In this document: positions 36,522-44,390 of the stretch, one piece after another
How positions within the stretch are numbered: position 1 is the stretch's first letter
How the letters are laid out: every line of letters begins with the position of its first letter
From: Candidatus Gastranaerophilales bacterium
GTDB taxonomy: Bacteria > Cyanobacteriota > Vampirovibrionia > Gastranaerophilales > Gastranaerophilaceae
NCBI GenBank assembly: GCA_944325175.1
Contig: CALUYZ010000001.1
Span: forward strand, 114,009-178,008
Length of the DNA: 64,000 nucleotides
Direction of reading: 5' to 3'
The notes under the pieces: generated by a model
Seen by the model: the letters and a program-made list of their open reading frames with translations, nothing else
Told to the model about the DNA's origin: nothing
Databases searched by the model: none
Made by a program: the position numbers and the translations under genes

Positions 36522-37768
36522 ATTGTTTCCTTTATTTCTTTTGAATTATCTTTTATGCCAACTGTTCTTAAAAGCCCGAAATTAGCTTCTTTTTTCCAAT
36601 TATCGTCTGTTGTTTCAACTTCCATTAAAACAACATCATTTGTATGGGCAACTTCGTTTGTTTCTCTTTTATCGTTAATTATATTAATTGCTTTTGCTTT
36701 TGTTGAATAATTTGGCGTTATTATTTCAAATTCATCATTAAGATAAACTTTATTTTTCATTAAAACTTTAATTTTATTATCTTCTAATTCTTGAATAATG
36801 CCCAAAAAATCTGCCCCTGCCAAACCTTTTGAAATATCATAGCTATATGTTGTTGAATCGTTATTGCCTAAGAAGAACCCTGTTGTATAGCCTCTGTTTC
36901 CGACTTTTAAAAGTTCATTATAGCCAATTTCAGGGGTTATTTTTTTATCCATAACCATTCTATAAGCACGGGCTGTTGCGCTTACATAATATAGGCTTTT
37001 TGTTCTGCCTTCAATTTTAAAAGAATCAACGTAATTTTTAAGTTCATCTAAATATTTAACAAGGCATAAATCTTTGGTGGATAGAATGTGCGAGCCTTTG
37101 TCATCTTGAATTATTTCATAATATTCATTTGGTCTTGTTTCTTCAACAAGTTTATAGCTCCACCTGCAAGCCTGAGCGCAAGCCCCTTGATTGGCTTTTC
37201 TTTCGTTTCCTGTCATATAATCTGAAAGAAGGCACCTGCCTGAATAACTCATGCATTGTGCGCCATGGATAAAGGTTTCAAGTTCAATATCAGGAACATT
37301 TTTTCTTATTTCTTCTATTTGAAATAAAGAAAGTTCACGAGCTAAAATAACCCTGGCTGCCCCTAAATCTCTCCAAAATTTAACAGCTTCAGAGTTTAGA
37401 GTGTTAGTTTGGGTTGAAATATGAATATCAATATCAAGGTTTTTTAATTCTTTTTTAACTACATTTAAAATTCCAAAGTCTGAAATAATGAGTGCATCAG
37501 GCTTTGCTTCTTCAATTACAGGCAAAGTTTCATATAATTTTTTAATATCATTATCAAATGCAAAAATGTTTAGAGTTAAATAGACTTTTTTATTTAATTC
37601 TTTTGCTATTTTTGTTGCAATTTTTAGATTGTCTTTTGTTATAATGTCGCCTTTTCTCATTGTTCTTAAAGAAAAATCGACCAAACCCAAATAGCAAGCA
37701 TCTGCCCCATAATGAAAGGCATAGCGCATTTTTTCAATACTTCCTGCAGGTAACAATAATTCGCTCAT
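36512..37768 (-). CDS. peptidase U32 family protein, probable tRNA hydroxylation factor (TrhP/YrrO-like)
   Basis: 418 residues. N-terminal LLPAGSIEKMRYAFHYGADACYLG is typical, as is the U32 signature around ETFIHGAQCMSYSGRCLLSD (about 165-185), and the Cys cluster continues in ACAQACRW; these Cys are thought to bind an Fe-S cluster. C-terminal beta-rich part from about 330. Relatives RlhA and TrhP act in hydroxylation of rRNA or tRNA with prephenate; TrhP (5-hydroxyuridine at tRNA position 34) is the closer guess. No Shine-Dalgarno; TG-T-TAATAT ends 6 nt before the ATG. Confidence 0.8.
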   Translation of the reverse strand: MSELLLPAGSIEKMRYAFHYGADACYLGLVDFSLRTMRKGDIITKDNLKIATKIAKELNKKVYLTLNIFAFDNDIKKLYETLPVIEEAKPDALIISDFGILNVVKKELKNLDIDIHISTQTNTLNSEAVKFWRDLGAARVILARELSLFQIEEIRKNVPDIELETFIHGAQCMSYSGRCLLSDYMTGNERKANQGACAQACRWSYKLVEETRPNEYYEIIQDDKGSHILSTKDLCLVKYLDELKNYVDSFKIEGRTKSLYYVSATARAYRMVMDKKITPEIGYNELLKVGNRGYTTGFFLGNNDSTTYSYDISKGLAGADFLGIIQELEDNKIKVLMKNKVYLNDEFEIITPNYSTKAKAINIINDKRETNEVAHTNDVVLMEVETTDDNWKKEANFGLLRTVGIKDNSKEIKETICE

Positions 37769-37790
37769 AGAAAAATATTAACATAAAAAT

Positions 37791-37827
37791 AAAATTCGAC
37801 ACTAAAAGGTATTAAGTGTCGAATTTT
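37791..37827. terminator. bidirectional-looking hairpin AAAATTCGACACT
   Basis: AAAATTCGACACT and AGTGTCGAATTTT form a perfect 13-bp stem with an 11-base loop just past the stop of the minus-strand gene at 37834-38106. It probably terminates that gene. Confidence 0.75.
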
Positions 37828-37833
37828 GAAATT

Positions 37834-38106
37834 TTAGTCTTCCATGCAGCATTTAAAAGTAAACGCTTTGATGTGACAAGCTGAAAGATTTAACCACTTA
37901 AAGTGTTTTTCTTTTGTTACGTCGTCATAGTGCTTCATGCATTTAACGGTTGCATCTTGCAAGGTGATAATATCTTTAATGCATTTGTTGTCTTCGCAAT
38001 CTAATAAAGTGCCTTTAATTTCAACTCTGTCCATCCACAAAACAATAGTGTCTGTTTCTGTTGTTTTTGCAACTTTATAAATTGCTTCATACATTTTTTC
38101 GCTCAT
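37834..38106 (-). CDS. small Cys-containing hypothetical protein
   Basis: 90 residues, no family recognised. AAAGGA precedes the ATG at 38106. No signal peptide. It has six Cys (LLDCEDNKCIKDI, VKCMKHYDD, LSACHIKAFTFKCCMED), which is dense for a cytoplasmic protein and could be a metal site or redox pair. The beta-strand-like start (TIVLWMDRVEIKGTLLDC) suggests a small compact domain. Stands alone between uvrA and a terminator. Confidence 0.6.
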   Translation of the reverse strand: MSEKMYEAIYKVAKTTETDTIVLWMDRVEIKGTLLDCEDNKCIKDIITLQDATVKCMKHYDDVTKEKHFKWLNLSACHIKAFTFKCCMED

Positions 38107-38178
38107 AATTTTTCCTTTCTTTGTACAAAAAGAAATATATGAGAAATAAAAATTTATTCCATTACCTTTTGTAAAAAA

Positions 38179-41025
38179 TTAAACGGTAATTTTTTCTCTT
38201 TTTAAATGTTCATTCAAAAATTTTGCAGTATAAGAATTTTTGCATTTTAAAATTTGACTTAAATTGCCTTTTGCAATAACTTCTCCGCCAAAATTGCCGC
38301 CATCTGGACCAAGGTCTATAATGTGGTCTGCGCATTTAATTATATCCATATTGTGTTCAATAATTAAAATGCTGTTGCCTGCATCTGCCAGTTTTTGAAT
38401 GATTTTAACAAGTTTATCAACATCATAAAAATGTAAGCCGACAGAGGGTTCATCCATAATATAAAGAGTTTTGCCTGTTGCCCTTTTATTTAATTCTAAG
38501 GCAAGCTTTATTCTCTGTGCTTCACCGCCTGATAATGTTGTTGCGCTTTGCCCCAATTTTATATAATCCAAACCCACATCATATAAGGTTTGAAGACGGT
38601 TTTTTATTCTTGGGATGTTTTCAAAAAAATCAAGCGCTTCTTTTACTGTCATATCAAGAACATCTGATATACTTTTTCCTTTATATTTAACTTCCAGAGT
38701 TTCAGAATTATATCTTTTTCCTTTGCAGACATCACAAGTTATATAAATATCTGATAAAAAGTTCATTTCAATTTTTAAAAGCCCGTCACCCTTGCATTTT
38801 TCGCACCTTCCGCCCTTAACGTTGAAGCTGAACCTTCCTTGTTTATAGCCCCTTACTTTGGCTTCATTTGTTTGAGAAAAAATATCTCTGATGTGACCAA
38901 AAAGTTCAGTATATGTTGCAGGGTTTGACCTTGGGGTTCTTCCTATGGGGGATTGGTCTACCATAACAACTTTATCAATGTTTTCAAAACCTATAATTTC
39001 ATCTACCCCCAAAGGTTTTGGGCGATTACCCCTTAATTTATGAAGAGAATATTCATATAAAATATCATTAACTAAAGTTGATTTGCCTGAACCTGAAACG
39101 CCTGTCACAGCAACAATTTTACCTAAGGGAATATTTACATCTATATTTTTTAAATTGTTTAAGTGTGCATTTTTTATTTCTAAATAATTGCCGTTACCAA
39201 GCCTTGTTTTAGTTGGAACTTTTATTTCTTCTTCACCTGATAAGTATTTTCCTGTTATTGAATTTTTTTCTTTGACAATATCTTTTATATTGCCTTTAGC
39301 TATGATATTTCCGCCTTCTGTTCCTGCTTTTGGACCAATATCCACTATATAATCAGCACTTCTTATTGTATCTTCATCGTGTTCAACCACAATTAAAGTG
39401 TTGCCTAAATTTCTTAATTTAAACAATGTTTCAATAAGCATTGCATTATCTCTTTGATGAAGCCCGATTGAGGGTTCATCTAAAACATATAAAACACCAG
39501 TTAGCCCGCTTCCAATTTGAGTTGCAAGGCGAATTCTCTGCGATTCGCCGCCTGATAGGGTGGCAGCTTTTCTTTTTAAATTCAGGTAAGATAACCCCAC
39601 ATCCATTAAAAATTTTAACCTTGCCCTTATTTCATCCAAAACTTGTTTTACAATCGAAAGTTTGAAATCATCCAAACTCAAATAAAGGTCTTGAATAAAA
39701 TTATGGGCATTATCTATGGGCATTTCACAAAAATCATCTATATTTTTTCCGTTAATGGTTGCCGCTAAAACGTATGGGTTTAACCTTGCACCATTACAAG
39801 CTTTACAAGGGGTTTCCCCCATATATTTTGAAATTTCGGCACGAATAATATCTGAATCTGATTGTTCATATTTTTTCATCATATAAGGAATAACGCCAAT
39901 ATATGGGTGATAATGGACTCTCATGGTTTTTGTGCCAAAGTCGCAATATCGCATTTTTATGGTTTCATCGTCGTTACCATATAAAATAATTCCTTTTTCA
40001 CGGGGTGATAGCGACCTGAATGGCTTATCGGGGTCAATTCCATAGTGTTCGCAGACAGATGTTAAAACATCTTGATAATATTTATTCTGTGTTCTTGCCC
40101 AAGGGTAAATTGCCCCTTCGTTAATTGATTTTAAATCATCAGGAACAACTAAATCGGGCATAACTTCATAGTGTGCGCCAAGCCCGTTACAAACCTTGCA
40201 AGCGCCATAAGGGGCATTAAAACTAAATAATCTCGGTGATAGTTCTTCAAAACTTAGTTCACAATCGGGGCAGTTTAATTTTTCCGAGAATAATTTTTCA
40301 TCTCCCCCTATTATATCAACACAAACAAGCCCATCTGCCCTTTGAAGCGCTGTTTGAACACTGTCAAAAATTCTTGCTTTAGCGGAATCTTTCACAATAA
40401 TTCTATCTATAACAATATCAATGTTGTGTTTTTTTGTTTTTTCAATTTCAATTTCATCTTCATCTAAATTATAAATTTTATCATCTACTCGAACTCTTAC
40501 AAAACCTTCTTGTTTTAGAGCAGATAAAAGGCTTGAATATTCGCCTTTTTTACCCCTTATAACAGGCGCCATTATTTGAATTTTTGTGCCTTCAGCCAAA
40601 GATGTTATTTTTGATACAATTTCATCTATTGTTTGAGGAACAATTTCTCTGCCGCATTTTGGGCAATGAGGAACTGCGGCACGAGCAAACAAAAGCCTCA
40701 GATAGTCATAAATTTCTGTTATTGTACCAACAGTTGATCTTGGGTTATTTGAGGTTGATTTTTGGTCTATTGAAATTGCGGGGGATAAGCCTTCAATGGA
40801 ATCTACATCGGGTTTATCCATTTGTCCTAAAAATTGCCTTGCATAAGTGGATAAGCTTTCAACATATCTTCTTTGACCTTCTGCAAAAATGGTGTCAAAT
40901 GCCAAAGAGCTTTTCCCTGAACCTGAAACCCCCGTAAAAACAATTAAATTGTCTTTTGGAAGTTCAATATCAACATTTTTTAAATTGTGCTGCCTTGCAC
41001 CTTTTATTATTATTTTATCGTTCAT
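38179..41025 (-). CDS. uvrA: excinuclease ABC subunit A
   Basis: 948 residues, full length. DNA-damage recognition subunit of nucleotide excision repair. Two ABC ATPase modules: Walker A FTGVSGSGKSSLAFD (about 30-44) and VTGVSGSGKSTLVND (about 640); ABC signatures TLSGGESQRIRLATQ and TLSGGEAQRIKLALE; Walker B YVLDEPSIGLHQRD and YIMDEPSVGLHFYD. Zinc fingers CPKCGR..., CPDCELSF...CKVCNG and CEKCKGDG...CDVCKG. SPAISIDQKSTSNNPRSTVG is typical of the family. TATAAT ends 6 nt before the ATG with no Shine-Dalgarno, so the message may be leaderless. Confidence 0.98.
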   Translation of the reverse strand: MNDKIIIKGARQHNLKNVDIELPKDNLIVFTGVSGSGKSSLAFDTIFAEGQRRYVESLSTYARQFLGQMDKPDVDSIEGLSPAISIDQKSTSNNPRSTVGTITEIYDYLRLLFARAAVPHCPKCGREIVPQTIDEIVSKITSLAEGTKIQIMAPVIRGKKGEYSSLLSALKQEGFVRVRVDDKIYNLDEDEIEIEKTKKHNIDIVIDRIIVKDSAKARIFDSVQTALQRADGLVCVDIIGGDEKLFSEKLNCPDCELSFEELSPRLFSFNAPYGACKVCNGLGAHYEVMPDLVVPDDLKSINEGAIYPWARTQNKYYQDVLTSVCEHYGIDPDKPFRSLSPREKGIILYGNDDETIKMRYCDFGTKTMRVHYHPYIGVIPYMMKKYEQSDSDIIRAEISKYMGETPCKACNGARLNPYVLAATINGKNIDDFCEMPIDNAHNFIQDLYLSLDDFKLSIVKQVLDEIRARLKFLMDVGLSYLNLKRKAATLSGGESQRIRLATQIGSGLTGVLYVLDEPSIGLHQRDNAMLIETLFKLRNLGNTLIVVEHDEDTIRSADYIVDIGPKAGTEGGNIIAKGNIKDIVKEKNSITGKYLSGEEEIKVPTKTRLGNGNYLEIKNAHLNNLKNIDVNIPLGKIVAVTGVSGSGKSTLVNDILYEYSLHKLRGNRPKPLGVDEIIGFENIDKVVMVDQSPIGRTPRSNPATYTELFGHIRDIFSQTNEAKVRGYKQGRFSFNVKGGRCEKCKGDGLLKIEMNFLSDIYITCDVCKGKRYNSETLEVKYKGKSISDVLDMTVKEALDFFENIPRIKNRLQTLYDVGLDYIKLGQSATTLSGGEAQRIKLALELNKRATGKTLYIMDEPSVGLHFYDVDKLVKIIQKLADAGNSILIIEHNMDIIKCADHIIDLGPDGGNFGGEVIAKGNLSQILKCKNSYTAKFLNEHLKREKITV

Positions 41026-41055
41026 ATAAATATTATATGTCGAACGACAATCTTA

Positions 41056-41736
41056 TCAAATCATGTTTGATTTAACCGCAATGACTGCTGCTTGAACTCT
41101 GTCTGTAACATGCATTTTATTTAAAATGTTTCCCACATGGGCTTTTGCCGTATTTGTACTAATTATAATTTCTTTTGCAATTTCGCTGTTTGATTTTCCT
41201 TCTACAAGAAGCTTTAAAACTTGCTTTTCTCTTACTGTAAGGTCAAAAGAAGAAGCCTGTTTCTTATAGAGATTTTGAAGGTCATAAGAGTCAGGCTTTG
41301 GAAATGCTTCTTTATAGAGGTTAAGGTGTTCAGGGTTTATCCAATATGCCCCAAAATACACCGCTTTGATTATTTTTAAAAATTGTTCGGGGTCGATGCT
41401 TTTTGGAACAAAAGCGTTTGCCCCTTCGTACATGCTTGCTTTAAAAAATTCTTTTTCTTTGTTTTGGCTAAGAATAATAACTTTTATTTTAGGGTATTCT
41501 TTCTTTATTATTCTTGTTGCCTCTATGCCGTTTATTCCGTTCAAATTAAGACTCATAATTACTATGTCGGGAGGAGTGGAATTTTTTAGTGAGTTAATGA
41601 ACTCGTTGGCATTTTCAAAATCTTTAATTACTTTAATGTTTTCAAATTTAGAGAGGTGATGTTTTAAAGAAATCCTTGTCAATAAGCAGCTTTCGACAAT
41701 AGAAAGCCTGATAATGGCATAATTTATACTACTCAT
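41056..41736 (-). CDS. LuxR/NarL-type response regulator with degenerate receiver
   Basis: 226 residues from the ATG at 41736 (an upstream in-frame ATG would add 14 unlikely residues). Receiver domain 1-130 and LuxR-type HTH 160-226 (LTVREKQVLKLLVEGKSNSE, then TNTAKAHVGNILNKM). In the receiver the phospho-acceptor position, normally Asp in a (L/M)D(L/I) context, is Ser62 (PDIVIMSLNLNG), and the N-terminal acidic pair is reduced to one Glu (IVESC). The Lys in FVPKS is kept. Phosphorylation by a normal kinase is therefore unlikely; the protein may be constitutive or sense a ligand. It lies 30 bp upstream of uvrA. Confidence 0.85.
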   Translation of the reverse strand: MSSINYAIIRLSIVESCLLTRISLKHHLSKFENIKVIKDFENANEFINSLKNSTPPDIVIMSLNLNGINGIEATRIIKKEYPKIKVIILSQNKEKEFFKASMYEGANAFVPKSIDPEQFLKIIKAVYFGAYWINPEHLNLYKEAFPKPDSYDLQNLYKKQASSFDLTVREKQVLKLLVEGKSNSEIAKEIIISTNTAKAHVGNILNKMHVTDRVQAAVIAVKSNMI

Positions 41737-41827
41737 TTTCTGTCCCGTTGTTTTTTCTTTCGTTAACAGAAATATCAAACACTACAAAAAGTGGAAAATA
41801 AATCACCCAAGTGGGTAATTATTTGGG

Positions 41828-43039
41828 CTATTTAATATTGAAGTCAAAAGTAAAAATTATATCCAAGGTATCTCTGTTAAGTTCATCAGGCAAGGGTGGG
41901 TATGGTTTTGACATTTCAACCGCATCTAATGCGGATTTGTCAAAATCTGCCATTCCGGAACTTGAAAATAAAACATTTGAAATTAATTCGCCGTCTTTAT
42001 TTACGGTAAATTTAACGGAAGCTTTTTTGAGATTTGACCCCACAGGCGGTGTCCAATTTGTTTTTATGGAGACTTCAATTTCTTTAATATAATCTGCAAC
42101 TAATTTTGAATTTAAAGGAAGCGGCGCAGGCTTTTGAGCATTTTGTACGGGTTCTTTTTCTTTAACCTGTTGCTTTGACAGCCCCATTTTATACTCTGCT
42201 GCTCTTTTTAAAGATTGTGCCTGTTTGTTGTCTTTATTTTCGGCTAAAATTTCATCAGCAATACTTTTGGCGGCATCAAGACTGTTTAATTCAAAATAAC
42301 ATTTTGCAAGCTCTATTGCCACATTTTCTTCAAATGATGTTTGAATTGAATCTTCAAGGTATGGTATTGCTTCTCTATACTGAAGCCTTTGAAAATAAAT
42401 TTCGCCTATTTTTGCATTTGCAAAAGCTGAATTTGGCTCCATTTCAAGAATTCGTTCAAAAATTTTAACAGCTTCATCTGCCTTGCCTGTTTGTTTATAG
42501 GTTTCTGCTGTTAAAGAAAGTGGTTCAATGTTATCGGGTTGAGAATTGCTTGCCGTTGTTAAATATTTTGAGGCTGTTTTATAATCATTTATGGAAAAGT
42601 AGTATTTGCCAAGCTCAAAATTAGGTTCAAAAAAATCGGGTTTAAATTCAACAGCTTTTTTATAGTTTTCAACTGCAAGCTCATTGTTTCCTTTTTCCAT
42701 ATAAATTTTGGCTAAATAATTGTAAGCATCAGGGTCATCAACAATTTCAAGCTGCTTATTTAAGTTTTCAATAGCTTTATCATATTCTCCGTTATCATAA
42801 TTTTTAACAGCTTCAAAAAAGAAATTTTGTGCTTCTTTTAAGTTGACATCAGATTTTGTAAAATTAAAATTTCCAAAACGCATATTAAAATTAAAGGTAA
42901 ATGCGCTGTAGCAAAGAATGAAAAAAGTTACAAGAAGAACGGTAACAAAAACTTTAAGTGCCAGCTTTCTTTTTTTAGGGCGCTTAATATCTTCTTCAAA
43001 AAATTCTTTGTCTATGTCAAATTCTTTTTTAAAAAGCAA
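41828..43039 (-). CDS. membrane-anchored TPR protein with C-terminal TonB domain
   Basis: 403 residues. A basic cytoplasmic start (about 1-27) precedes one membrane helix (VFVTVLLVTFFILCYSAFTF). About six TPR units follow (AQNFFFEAVKNYDNGEYDKA to about 290). The C-terminal 90 residues are a TonB-C/TolA-like domain (YIKEIEVSIKTNWTPPVGSN, then VKFTVNKDGELISNVLFSSS and ALDAVEMSKPYPPLPDEL). The usual Pro-rich spacer is replaced by TPR. Likely spans the periplasm from the inner membrane toward the outer envelope. Its start overlaps the ATP-grasp gene by 11 bp. Confidence 0.82.
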   Translation of the reverse strand: MLFKKEFDIDKEFFEEDIKRPKKRKLALKVFVTVLLVTFFILCYSAFTFNFNMRFGNFNFTKSDVNLKEAQNFFFEAVKNYDNGEYDKAIENLNKQLEIVDDPDAYNYLAKIYMEKGNNELAVENYKKAVEFKPDFFEPNFELGKYYFSINDYKTASKYLTTASNSQPDNIEPLSLTAETYKQTGKADEAVKIFERILEMEPNSAFANAKIGEIYFQRLQYREAIPYLEDSIQTSFEENVAIELAKCYFELNSLDAAKSIADEILAENKDNKQAQSLKRAAEYKMGLSKQQVKEKEPVQNAQKPAPLPLNSKLVADYIKEIEVSIKTNWTPPVGSNLKKASVKFTVNKDGELISNVLFSSSGMADFDKSALDAVEMSKPYPPLPDELNRDTLDIIFTFDFNIK

Positions 43040-44186
43040 TTTTTTCCTTCAATTCAATATATTTGTTCATGTTTAAATGCAAAATGTGTTTCATTTCATC
43101 ATAATTTTTAGCTTTTACAAACAAAGAGCAAAACATCGGCTTTGTTTTATAGTCATATTGCCTTGTTTCTAAAACCTCAACATTAACATCTTTTAAGAAG
43201 GCATTAATATCAAAAGATGTAATTTCTTCTTTATTTAACCCGCTTGGAACTTCGCCCATGACAAATGCAAAGGTTGAATTATTATCTTTTAAAATTTCCT
43301 TCCAGTCGGGTTTTTTATTTTCCATAAAATATTCATAAACATTTATATTATAGGCATATTTTGCTAAATCGCACAAACACCAGCCTGCAAACCTTAGGGG
43401 GTTTACTTCAATCGGAATTATGTTTTCATTGTTTATTCTAAGTTCAATATGAACGGGAAAATTTTTAAGCCCTATAAGTTTGCCCATTTTGGTTAATAAA
43501 TTGTTTAATTTGTCATAGTTTTCATTGATAATTTCAGAAGATGTATAATAAAGCCTGTCTGAAACGTCATATTTATCAAAGAAAGGATGTTTATAAAGGT
43601 TTAAAAGAACAGGGTTTGATGATTCATCAAAATAAACATCAGCTGCGAATTCATCGCCTTTAATAAATTCTTCTATTATAAAATTATTTGAATTTAAAAC
43701 TTCAATAGGGAATAATTTTTGGTTTTCTTTGTAAGAATTTTGAATTTTTTCTATAACGGAAGCAAATTCATCTTCTCTCCAAACCGTATAAACCCCCAAA
43801 CTTAAAAAACCAACGGAAGGTTTTATAACGAACGGATATTTTAATTTTGTTTTGTCAATTTCTTTTAATTTTGAATAAGGAATTTCTTCAAAATAAAAAT
43901 CGGGGTAAATTTCTTTTAAAACTTTTCTGAATTCCACCTTATCTTTAAAAAGTTTTATCCAAGATAGAATTTCTTCACCTTCTAAATTTTCCGTAATTTT
44001 TTTAATTGTATTTTCAGAATTTGTATAAAGTTTTTTATTTTTTGAAAAAAGCCTTTTAAATTCTTCATCGTTAATTAAATTTGTCGCTTTTCCTTTTGTC
44101 ATTTCATTTTCAAAAACGGGATAATTGTTTCTGTTCAAGGTTTCGTATAAAAAATTTGAGATATATGGTTCATCCAAAATAAACAT
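43029..44186 (-). CDS. ATP-grasp domain protein
   Basis: 385 residues. An N-terminal pre-grasp part of about 115 residues is followed by the ATP-grasp fold: KYPFVIKPSVGFLSLGVYTV (adenine/phosphate Lys, about 137-156), a loop EEFIKGDEFAADVYFD, and the Mg-binding end HIELRINNENIIPIEVNPLR (about 262-281). This is the carboxylate-amine ligase type (PurK/carnosine-synthase-like); substrates unknown. A GGAAGA site precedes the ATG at 44186. Overlap with the TPR-TonB gene suggests the pair act together, perhaps in modifying an envelope component. Confidence 0.82.
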   Translation of the reverse strand: MFILDEPYISNFLYETLNRNNYPVFENEMTKGKATNLINDEEFKRLFSKNKKLYTNSENTIKKITENLEGEEILSWIKLFKDKVEFRKVLKEIYPDFYFEEIPYSKLKEIDKTKLKYPFVIKPSVGFLSLGVYTVWREDEFASVIEKIQNSYKENQKLFPIEVLNSNNFIIEEFIKGDEFAADVYFDESSNPVLLNLYKHPFFDKYDVSDRLYYTSSEIINENYDKLNNLLTKMGKLIGLKNFPVHIELRINNENIIPIEVNPLRFAGWCLCDLAKYAYNINVYEYFMENKKPDWKEILKDNNSTFAFVMGEVPSGLNKEEITSFDINAFLKDVNVEVLETRQYDYKTKPMFCSLFVKAKNYDEMKHILHLNMNKYIELKEKIAF

Positions 44187-44390
44187 TTTTATCTTCCGTA
44201 AAAAAATAGTAAATTCTTTTTAACATTATATGTCAAAATCAACTAAAAAGTACAATTTTTCATGACAAAAGGCAATTTCTGTGATAAAATTTTTGTAACT
44301 TTTATTTTTTGCATGAAAATAGGGCAAAAACATTGTAAATAGGTGTTCTTAAAGGGCAGATTGTTCTTTAAGTAGTAAGGAGAATTTAAA

